From positions 88,729,270 through 88,793,269 of the forward strand of contig OY282607.1 in assembly GCA_958298945.1 (NCBI GenBank): DNA of 64,000 nucleotides, in the 5' to 3' direction. Made by a program: the position numbers and the translations under genes. Of the stretch, positions 55,870-64,000 are shown piece by piece (position 1 is the first letter of the stretch; every line of letters begins with the position of its first letter). Below the pieces are notes generated by a model. It was not told the origin of the DNA and made no database searches. It saw only the letters and a list, made by a program, of their open reading frames with translations. The DNA is from Atherix ibis. Its lineage: Eukaryota > Arthropoda > Insecta > Diptera > Athericidae.

Positions 55870-57051
55870 CGAGGGTCATTCAACAGGTACTTAGCCTACA
55901 AAAGAAAAACGAAAATTTTGGAAATGTGGCAAATTATTTTTCCATATAATCTCCTTCAAGCTCGATACACATGGCCCAGCGATGCTCTCACTTTTTAAAC
56001 CCGTCCAAAAAATAAATTTTCTCGAGGGAAGCAAAATAGGCCTCCGTGGCGACGATGACCTCCTCATTCGACCCAAATCTATTCCCGGCGAGTGATTTTT
56101 TCAGGTTTGGAAACAAAAAGTAGTCACAGGGTGGATGGCCTATTTTGTACGGTGGATGGGGCAGCAATTCGTAGCGCAATTCGACCAATTTGGCCATGGC
56201 GACGGCGGAGGTGTGAGCCGGCGCGTTGTCGTAGTGGAACAGCACTTTTTTCTTCGCAAAGCGGGGCCGCTTTTTCTTCAATTCGACGTCAAATCGGCCC
56301 AATAAGTCAGCATAGTAGCGCCTCGTGATTGTTTTACCCTTCTCGAGGTAATCGATGTGGAGCACGTTCGCCGGGTGAAGTCCACTGTTTCGATTGTTCC
56401 TTGGTCTCTGGTGTGTACCAGTGAATCCATGTTTCGTCGACGGTCACGAAACGACGCAAGAACTCCGCTCGATTGCGCTGAAACAGCGCCAAACACGTCG
56501 ATGTGGTCTCACGGTTGCGCTTGTTTTCCGGTGTGAGCAAACGCGGCACCCATCGCGCCGACAGCTTTCTCATGCCCAGTTCTTCGTGTAGAATATGATG
56601 CACCGTTCCTACTGCGATGCCCACAGTCTCAGCTATCTCGTGAACCTTCAATCGACGGTCTGCCAAAACGAGATCTTGGACTTTTTTAACGTTTTCCTCC
56701 GTAGCAGCCGTTTTTGGGGCACCTGGGCTTGGCTCATCAAAAACCCACGTGCGGCCTCGAACAAACTCGTTGAACCAATTCTTGACGGTCGCCATCGAAG
56801 GAGAAGAGTCGCTGCGCGTTTTTCCTTCCAAAAACAAGAATCTAATCACCGAACGATATTGTTCTGTTTCCATTTTTGTGCAACCGACCGACACGCTCGC
56901 TTTCAAAGGCTCTCAAAACAAAACTAATGAAAGTAATCGACTGAAACTTTGACAGTAGGCTACGTAAAGAATGTACTGCGCGATGGTAAATTTTTTTTGT
57001 GACAGCAGTTCCATCGGGTGGTGAGGCTAAGTACTTGTTGAGTGACCCTCG
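55870..57051 (-). mobile_element. Irritans-type mariner, 1182 bp, internally deleted
   Basis: The terminal repeats CGAGGGTCATTCAACAGG (55870) and, inverted, CGAGGGTCACTCAACAAG (ending 57051) continue together as TACTTAGCCT. TA lies at 55868-55869 and 57052-57053. It is related to the element at 23608 but noticeably richer in GC. Confidence 0.95.
55988..56873 (-). pseudogene. Irritans-type mariner transposase with two deletions
   Basis: Start METEQYRSVIRFLFLEGKT at 56873. About 16 codons of the first helix-turn-helix are missing before SSPSMATVKNWFNEFVRGR. The second helix-turn-helix (IAETVGIAVGTVHHILHEEL), WVPRLLTPENKR and VTVDETWIHWYTPETK (first Asp) are intact. After WTSPGE about 100 bp are deleted and the frame changes to IDYLEKGKTITRRYY. 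LFHYDNAPAHTS keeps the second Asp. The third block reads PPYKIGHPPCDYFLF, so the SPDLA part is altered but the Asp remains. It ends FLDGFKK at 55988. It is dead. Confidence 0.92.
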
Positions 57052-57208
57052 TAAAAAAAGATTGGGTAAATACGCGAGTTTGATTTAGGAGAAGTTGCCA
57101 CTAGGTAATAGAGAATATTCCTTATAACCATTGACATCATACGAGGTCTGTTTAAAAAGTATCACGAATTTTGAATTACCGCGGGTTTCACGTATATTCG
57201 ATTTTCGA

Positions 57209-57300
57209 TCTTCTCCTTAATCTTCTTTATTTTCTTCATCTTTAGCACCTTTTCCACATTTTCCATATTCTCCATTTTCTTTATATTCTTACTAACAGTT
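57209..57300. other. Pyrimidine-rich insertion in the mariner 5' region, flanked by duplicated sequence
   Basis: GCGGGTT...GTATATTCGATTTTCGAT before the insert is repeated after it as GCGGGTTATGTATATTCAAT and further. The intervening 90 bp are CT-rich (CTTCTCCTTAATCTTCTTTA and similar). The related copy at 60711 lacks it. Confidence 0.7.
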
Positions 57301-57461
57301 GCGCGGGTTATGTATATTCAATTTTCGATGGCGCTATATTGGTACTCATGTCTCTCACTTATGCCGACAACTTCGGCCATTTTGAATGTTCAGTTAATTT
57401 TTGACAGCTGTTTTGCTTGGACGTGTTTTGGCTCGTCTTAAATTTTTCCCCATTCCAAAAA

Positions 57462-57990
57462 ATGGATCAAAGCATCTTTATCAAATTTTATATGAAAAAC
57501 AAAATTAATTGCGCAGACGCATTCCGAATGTTGACTGTGCCATATGGTGAAGCTACCTTGGACCGCAGCAACGTTTATCGGTGGAACAAAATGTTCTCAG
57601 TGGGCCGAGAAAATGTGAACGACGAAAAACGCCAAGTTCGGTCAAATGTGAAGGTTTTGCTTACAGTTTACTTCGATTACAGGGGCGTGGTGCATCATGA
57701 GTTCTTGTCACAGGGTAGAACGGTCAATAAGGAATATTACCTGCAAGTTATGCACAAGTTGCGCGAAGTAATCTTCCAGAAACGCCTGGATTTGTGGAAG
57801 AACAAAAATTGGATTTTGTGCCATGATAACGCACCTGCTCACGCATCGTTGCTTTTGCGCGAATTTTTGGCCAAAAACAACACACTAATAATGCCGCAGT
57901 CACCATATTCACCAGATCTGATCCCCTGTGACTTTTTCTTGTTCCCGAAACTGAAGAGCCCCATGAAAGGACGACGCTATGCTACGATAT
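57462..57990 (+). pseudogene. Mariner transposase lacking first catalytic Asp and C-terminus
   Basis: ATG at 57462 (MDQSIFIKFYMKNKINCADA). The first helix-turn-helix is present (ATLDRSNVYRWNKMFSVGRE). After NVNDEK the frame jumps in phase to RQVRSNVKVLLTVYFDYRG, deleting the second helix-turn-helix and the GDESWVYGY block with the first Asp. HHEFLSQGRTVNKEYYLQV, LCHDNAPAHASLL (second Asp) and SPYSPDLIPCDFFLF (third Asp, 34 residues later) are intact. The coding homology stops at GRRYATI and the frame runs on into unrelated sequence until 58025. This copy shows the sequence that the 38146 and 60711 copies have lost around HDNAPAH. Confidence 0.9.
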
Positions 57991-57991
57991 A

Positions 57992-58860
57992 CTTTCCGGG
58001 CAGGATCTTCATCATCGAGACCTAGCCCACCATAGCCCATTGAGCCTAATTTTATCTACAGCCGGACGATTGCAGTTACGCTCCCGGTTCTCGTCGATAA
58101 ATAGCCTCTAAAATAGTTCATCCCCATGTGGATTCTTCGAAGAATTCTTCACTTGAACGCGGATAAGATTTCGCTATGGTTATTGCTGAGTAGCCAAGTT
58201 TCTGAACAGGGACACCTGTTTAGTAGTAGTTTTGAGCAAAATAATTTAGAACTGAAATAGTCGCGGATTTCTTCTCCAAAAAGGGCGTCGGGTTAGGCCC
58301 TTGATCCTAAATAGGAAAATGATAGTCTTACGTGTATATCTGTAAAGCGACAAGTGCTTATTGATCTTGTCTTTGCCGACGCCAACGCTGCAATCATATA
58401 CATTGTTTTGCCTTAATTTCTGTGCAGTCTAATATTTTTTACCCCTGACTCAATCTTGATGAAGGGTTCTCGTACTGCTTTTTCTGATCTATACTTGATA
58501 TCGATGTCGTCGGCGCATGCTTAAAGCTGACCAGACCTAATGAAAATGGTACAGATCATGCTTATGCCTTAGTTATCAATCTGTTTTTTTTCAGCACTAG
58601 GTTAAAGAAAACGCCCGAAAGTTTTTGGTCCGAATATTATTGCGGATGTTAAATGGCTCTGAAAATAATTCGGCTACCTTCACTGTAAGATATCTAATTT
58701 TGCTCCTGATTAACCATTTTTTTCCTTCAATGGGATGATAAGTTGGTATATACTAAACATCCCACCGTTGGAGCGGAAATAGATGTGTAGAGTCTTATCC
58801 TGGCTATGATGTCATTAAAAGCTTTAAGGTCGGTGGATCTGTTAACTATATTCTAACTGT
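57992..58860 (-). pseudogene. RTE-like non-LTR retrotransposon relic
   Basis: Minus strand, in order: TDLKAFNDIIARIRLY-like sequence near 58820, SEPFNIRNNIRTKNFRAFSL (decayed GLRQGDxLSxLLFN region) near 58640, CADDIDIKYRSEKAVREPFI with the catalytic ADD near 58515, KTMYMIAALASAKT near 58400, a LSFSYLGS motif, ETWLLSNNHSEILSAF and RILRRIHMGMNYF near 58110-58190, and DDEDPARKVY at 57995. The order YADDIDI, KTKYM, FxYLGS, ETW, ILRxI and DEDDPARKV is characteristic of RTE-type polyproteins. There are many frameshifts. Its 3' end abuts the truncated mariner. Confidence 0.72.
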
Positions 58861-60659
58861 TTTTATATTGAATATCGAAAATTGTTGAAAATGTGGGATG
58901 AGTGACAAGTCTTATCGATTAACAATAAAACTAATCAAAAATTCTTTGAAATGCTCAGAAACAATGAAACTAGGATGCTCAGCCATGATAAAACCTTATG
59001 TCACACCGCCATCTTTATTGTCACATGTCATGATTACACGTCACATGGCCATCTTATGGTTTGCTAGTCGTCCTATTCATCTAGTCATATTCCATGCACC
59101 GTTTTTTTTGTTCCCTAAAATACTGTCGATAACTTCCAAAGTAGTGCAACGAAAAAACTGAAGGCGATTCCTTTTGAAGCATTTCAGTTGAAACTTTTTA
59201 AGTTTCCGCCACTTTTAGTATTTAAGTGATAGTTTTATTCATTCTTTAATTGAGAAATAAATTTTTAATATTTTCAAAGTAATAGTACTTAAATTAATTG
59301 AAAAGAATAAATTATTTGCATTTTTTATACTTAACCACTGCAGTGAAAAGTCTTTTCTGTGACTGCCTTGGACCAAATAGAGATAATATTATAGCGTCTT
59401 GTCATTGTGTTTGAGCACATGAATGGGTACTTGAATGGATAATATCTTTTAAAGACAGTAATTAAATTTTAATATACAATAGATTCGTAAAAAACCATAA
59501 AAATTCAGTTTTTTTTAAGTTTATTTTATGTAGATACTGTTACTGACATAAAAATGAATAAATAAATAATGTAAAAAACAAAAATAGATTTATACCAAAA
59601 TGAAACTATATTTTACGTTTTTTATCGTTTAAATATTTTAAAGAATTTACACAAGTTAAAATCCAGTTAAAAGTATTATTTCTACTTTTTTGTAGTAAGT
59701 ATTTGTCTGAACAATGGATTCCATTAAGGATAAACTCTTTTTTATTTAACAATATATTTTATTGTAATTACATTGCTTATTTTCCTTTTTATCATATTAG
59801 TGCTGAAATTATATGCATTTATAATATGGAATACTATAAATTGATTCACAGATCACTATAATCATTTACCATAATATATTTTAACCATAAAAATAAATTA
59901 TAACAAAATAAGTAATAAATAAATTGGAAGAAAATGAAAAACTTATCACCCGATTGGATATTATTCTGTAAATAATAAAAAAGAAAAATACACTAAAGAA
60001 AAGCAAGAATGAATCCAAATGAATTACCATAAATTATTGTAAAAAAAAGGAGAACGGAAAATCCATCGATTTTCATGCACAAATTACATTATCGAAGGAC
60101 GAAAATTTATCTGCCATTTTGTTATCGAATGTGTTTTCTGGAAAAACGGATTTGATAATTGAGAAATTATAGGCACATTGTAGAAATTCTTCCTTCCATT
60201 TTCTATATTGTTATATTAAACGAATCTAACCGTAGTCCTTGTACAATATATATAGTAAGAACGAGTATATGGACAGTCTCGATATTTATTTAATTTGATT
60301 TTCCTCCATTCTATTATTACAGATCCATTTAATTGATTGATTTGGTCATAAGTTTGGCTTTGAAGAATACTTATGGATAAAAAGTTTATTTTCATTAGTA
60401 TTTTTATTGATAATTTAGAAGATTTCCATTTTCATTAGGATTTTTCTGGATGAAAATAATATAAATGCTCGTATTATCAATTGTAATAAATTTGGAATTT
60501 TCATTTGATTATCGTTAGTTAAGTTATTATTATTTTTTTTATAGTAAATAAAGTATGTCTTTTTATGCAAGTTATTTTGGGGGGGGGGGGGGGGGTAGCT
60601 TGCTATTTTTATTAAAGGAGATTTTTTTAATTATCCTTCAAATATTGTAAGTAAGAAAA
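58861..60659. other. AT-rich intergenic with a poly-G tract
   Basis: A run of 17 G lies at 60579-60595. No gene or transposon motif recognised. Confidence 0.6.
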
Positions 60660-60710
60660 TTATGAGTTCTTCAAAATTATATAATAAAAAATATGGAGTA
60701 TTTGGACATA

Positions 60711-61925
60711 CGAGGTCTAGTCAAAAAATATCGCGAATTTTGTGTTTTTAAAAAAATTAAGAAACGTTGTGCCAACGTTTTTTTCAATCCTTGAAGCACT
60801 TCAAAAAATCATTTTTTGTGATCTTGTTCAGCTCCTCCTTCGATGCCGCCTTTATCTCCTCAATCGTAGCGTAGCGTCGTCCTTTCATGGGGCTCTACAT
60901 TTTCGTGAATAAGAAAAAGTCACAGGGGGCCAGATCTGTGGAATACGGTGGTTGCGGCATAATTCCTGTGTTTTTTTTGCCAAAAAATGGCAAAAGCCAA
61001 TTTTTGTTCTGCCACAAATTCGGGCGTTTCTGCGCATAACTTGCTGGTAATATTCCTTATTGACAGTCCTACCCTGTGGCAAGAACTCATAATGCACCAC
61101 GCCCTTGTAATCGAAGAAAATTATAACTTCTTTTTCCGGTCTGTAATCGAAAACTGCTTTTTTGTAACTGCCTCTGTAATCGAAAACAGCTTTTTTCGGT
61201 CTTGGCTCGTGCGGCAGCTTCCATTGGGATGACGTCATAACCATAAACCCATGATTCGTCACCAATTATGACCCTCTGGAGCAAATTTGGGTCGTCATGG
61301 ACAGAGTCCAAAAGCTCCTTAGCAATGTTAATGCGATGCTGTTTTTGGTCGAAATTGAGCAATTTTGGTACGAATTTCGCGGCGACCCGTCTCACGACCA
61401 AATCATTGGTAAAAATCGAATGGCATGAGCCAATCGATATGTTTAAGTCCTCAGCAACTTCTCTAACGGTGATCTGACGATTGGACAATACTATTTTCTT
61501 CACTTCATCAATGTTTTCGTCTGTTGTTGACGTGCTCGGGCATCCGGCATGCTTTTCGTCGTTCACATCTTCTTGGCCCTCTGAGAACATTTTGTAACAC
61601 CGATAAATGTTGCTTCGGTCCAAGGTAGCTTCACCATATGCCACAGTCAATATTTGGAATGCGTCCGCGCAATTAATTTTGTTTTTCATATAAAATTTGA
61701 TAAAGATTCTTTAATCCATATTTTGGAATGGGCAAAAATCGAAGACGAGCCAAAACACGTGCAAGGAAAGCAGCTGTCAAAAATTAACTGAACATTCAAA
61801 ATGGCCGAACTTGTCGGTATAAGTGAGATATATAAGTACCAATATAACGCTATAAAATATTCGAAAATCGAATATACGTAACCCGCGAAAATTCAAAATT
61901 CGCGACACTTTTTGAACAGACCTCG
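60711..61925 (-). mobile_element. CGAGGTCTGTTC-family mariner, 1215 bp
   Basis: The right (5') terminus, inverted, reads CGAGGTCTGTTCAAAAAG and the left terminus CGAGGTCTAGTCAAAAAA. TA lies at 60709-60710 and 61926-61927. It is inserted in a Jockey relic. Confidence 0.94.
60790..61719 (-). pseudogene. Mariner transposase lacking second catalytic Asp, with internal reiteration
   Basis: The start ATG at 61719 is followed at once by a stop, then MKNKINCADAFQILTVAYGE. Both helix-turn-helix parts (EATLDRSNIYRCYKMFSEG; VREVAEDLNISIGSCHSIF), the linker, FVPKLLNFDQKQHR and IIGDESWVYGYDV (first Asp) are intact in one 200-codon frame to 61087. Downstream the phrase AVFDYR/FFDYK is repeated three times (61090-61200), a local tandem amplification. 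VNKEYYQQVMR follows, then KTKIGFCHFLAKKTQE, where the HDNAPAH block is deleted, and a shifted PPYSPDLAPC region. The C-terminus reads to about 60790. Confidence 0.9.
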
Positions 61926-62560
61926 TATATCCTATCTTCGCCGTTGTCGCTCAGGGAAGTCTGTTAGGTCTAATACTTTACAGTATTTACAACCCATAAT
62001 AATATTTTTCATAGTGATATGCTGACGATACAACTATCCTTACACATCAGTAAGATCCTTGCACAGCCATTAATGTCCTGAAGTATTATGACCACTTCTT
62101 AGAAACCTAAAGGTTGAGTATAGGTGACTGAGCAAAAATGTAGGGGGTGGTGGTGACTGAGCAAAAATTTGCTCACGTTACTTTTACACTCTGCCGAGAA
62201 TAGCTTCCCGATATAACCCTAAACGGTAGTAATGTTTCACAAATACCTTGGACTCATATTCGATAAAGGGTTAACCGGAAACTCTCACCTGAAAACTAAA
62301 AGAAGTCAGCTTAACGGATTATACAACGAATAACTACGACTCCTAGATAGTAGGTCAAAACTGAAACCGATATAGATATACGGACTCGAACTTTGGGGTT
62401 CGACTAAGCATTCCAAATCCTACAATCACGAATCCTTCGAAAAATTGTCAATGCTCCCTTTTATGTACGAAACACTATTATCCATCGTGACGTAAACATT
62501 TTATTCGTTCGTGAAATGTGCATCCCCCGTTTTAAAAAATACCATTCACACCTATCCTAC

Positions 62561-62710
62561 CAACCTAATCCTTTAGCAAAAGTATACCCATTGGCCATTG
62601 AAAGGCCTATCCTACCATACTTAGTATATCTATTCTACCATCCATTGAAAGGTCTATCCTACCCACACCTATCCTACCATTCTAAGTTTACCCATCGGCC
62701 ATTGAAAGGG
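62561..62710. repeat. Short-period imperfect repeat (CCATTGAAAGG/CTATCCTACC)
   Basis: CCATTGAAAGG occurs at about 62597, 62641 and 62699, and CTATCCTACCA or a variant at least four times between 62560 and 62690. It follows the Jockey relic. Confidence 0.6.
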
Positions 62711-64000
62711 TAATAACTTCGCGATATTTTATATTTCTAAAAAAAATCATCCCATTTTTGGGGTGTTTTCTCCTCTACTTGTATCTTCCCTTAAAAAATC
62801 TGCTTCTTACAAATTATATCTAATTGTAAATGCTTTTTTCTAAAAATTAGTTTGGCTGTGTAGTAACACTGATTGAATCATATTAATTGAAAATAAACAA
62901 GCGTGAGCTCGTTAAGCCAGAGTTAGACCTAATCGCTTAGTATGCATTAATCTTGAGTTCGGAGTCAGCTAGTGAAATAGACGCTTTACACATTAGTTGT
63001 TGCCAAATGATCTTTATTATCATTGCAAAAAAAATATAATTTTCATTAAATTTTTTTCTAGAAATGACGTTAGAAAAAATAAAATAAAAAGCCAATATGG
63101 ACTTACAGTCAACACAATTTACTTAAAAACTTGTGCGGATCATACAAAAATTTTCAAAATTATTTTAGATCTTTCCTATAATAATTTTTTTTATTGAAAT
63201 TAAACAAATCTTCTTTCACTTTGAAAATATTAGAAATAATATTTGCGAAGGTATGTACGTGCTCATTTGTGTTGTTCACCTTTCAAATTTAATTCTCATT
63301 ACCCTATCGTAAGCCATGTGCAAGTATCTGTAGGGATAAAAACTTTTTATAAATTTTTTTCTCTGCTCATCAAGGCAATTAAAAATTCAAATTACAAATT
63401 GTAAATTTTGATTAAATATTAAGCTCAGAACTTATTTAGAATGCAAATAAACCGCACAAATACAATCCTTTAAGTAAATATTGAAATTCTGATGGAACTC
63501 TTTGTGGTGAATATTTATTTATGTTTTTGGGGGACAAAATGATTTTTGGGTATGGTATTGAGAACGATGATGACAAATTAAGGAAACAGGATGGAGGATA
63601 TGAAATGGGAGGATATGGAATAGGATTATATGGAAAGATTTTACAGAGAGGGGAAAGGTTTTTGACAACAGTCAAATTGAATGTTGAATAGTTGACTTAG
63701 AAGGGTGGAAATGTGTGGATTTTCTATTAAAAAGGGTAGCAAAGAGAAATTTGAAATCAGAACTCGATGAGTAGAAGTTATTTGTTTATATTCAAATAAC
63801 CTGAGTGCGTATAGAAATACAAATTAAATAGAATTGTAGGGATCTGGTGTGTTTCACTTTTAGTTACTGATTGGAATTTTAATAGGAAAAAAAATATGTG
63901 TGAAGAAAATTTATTGTAAACTTATCTATTTGAAGAATTATTTTCTGTTGAATAATATTGACTTTGATATTGTTTTTGAGTTAATTTTTCTTAAGAAACT
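62711..64000. other. AT-rich intergenic
   Basis: No supported feature. A purine-rich stretch with repeated GGATATGGAA/GGATATGAAA words lies at 63590-63640. Confidence 0.55.

Larger units (their letters stand above)
57142..57991 (+). mobile_element. CGAGGTCTGTTC-family mariner, 3' end missing
   Basis: The left terminus CGAGGTCTGTTTAAAAAG starts at 57142 after TA (57140-57141). Homology to the family stops at about 57991 inside the transposase, directly against an RTE-like relic on the opposite strand. No right terminal repeat was found. The 5' untranslated region contains an inserted segment (next entry). Confidence 0.85.
60660..62560 (+). pseudogene. Jockey-like RT relic, split by a mariner
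   Basis: Left of the mariner the plus strand ends NMEYLD (60690-60708). Right of it, after one TA is removed, it continues IYPIF and AQGSLLGLILYSIYN, matching IEYSDIYPISAGVPQGSI of the copy at 27585-29400. Then YADDTTILTHQ (catalytic block, about 62025), EQKFAHVTFTLCRE (62160), LPDITLNGS, LELWGSTKHSKS (62385), and on to about 62560. The large number of frameshifts makes this an old copy. Left of 60660 nothing aligns. Confidence 0.78.

Noticed and set aside
56092..56952. Plus-strand frames of 65-110 codons
   Set aside because: Antisense shadows of the GC-rich mariner transposase at 55988-56873.

Overview
This is eukaryotic, AT-rich DNA. I see no operons, no tRNA or rRNA genes and no long host coding gene. 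Nearly every recognisable coding stretch belongs to a transposable element. The mixture of several mariner subfamilies (DD34D), a DD41D mariner-type family and Jockey-, R1- and RTE-like non-LTR retrotransposons points to an arthropod. An insect or a copepod fits equally well, and the sequence does not decide between them.

Layout. 1-4.7 kb is AT-rich and almost featureless. 4.7-6.4 kb is a long TTGCTTG heptamer array that passes into a 29-bp minisatellite. 6.8-7.3 kb holds a Jockey relic. 9.1-10.7 kb is a tandem satellite of about 72 bp with a three-monomer (A-B1-B2, about 213 bp) higher-order structure. 10.8-11.1 kb and 14.1-15.3 kb hold mariner relics, 15.6-16.8 kb a broken reverse transcriptase, and 19.0-20.2 kb the 3' part of an R1-like element. 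20.5-26.5 kb is a resolved transposon nest: a DD41D transposon was split by a Jockey element (14-bp target duplication), the Jockey element was split by an irritans-type mariner, and a second mariner sits 6 bp beyond the DD41D right end. 27.6-29.4 kb is a well-preserved Jockey copy. 29.9-31.0 kb carries the best, though unrecognised, candidates for host exons.

31.5-46.3 kb is a scatter of mariner, DD41D, Jockey and R1-like remains. It includes a nearly intact mariner at 41.6 kb and an R1-like 3' fragment inserted in a DD41D element with a 10-bp target duplication. 46.8-51.8 kb is mostly AT-rich with a few odd repeats. 51.8-52.0 kb is a 223-bp MITE. 52.0-54.35 kb is an R1-like element interrupted by a second R1-like family. 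55.9-58.9 kb holds two mariners and an RTE-like relic. 60.7-62.6 kb is a Jockey relic split by another mariner.

Functionally the window is a transposon graveyard with some recent activity. The freshest elements are the mariner at 23608-24878 (29-bp identical terminal repeats, one in-frame stop) and the Jockey copy at 27.6-29.4 kb (two in-frame stops, catalytic YADD kept). Two mariner copies about 22 kb apart share a deletion that removes the second catalytic Asp, which suggests a non-autonomous lineage mobilised in trans. All protein assignments are from motifs read by eye; no database search was possible.
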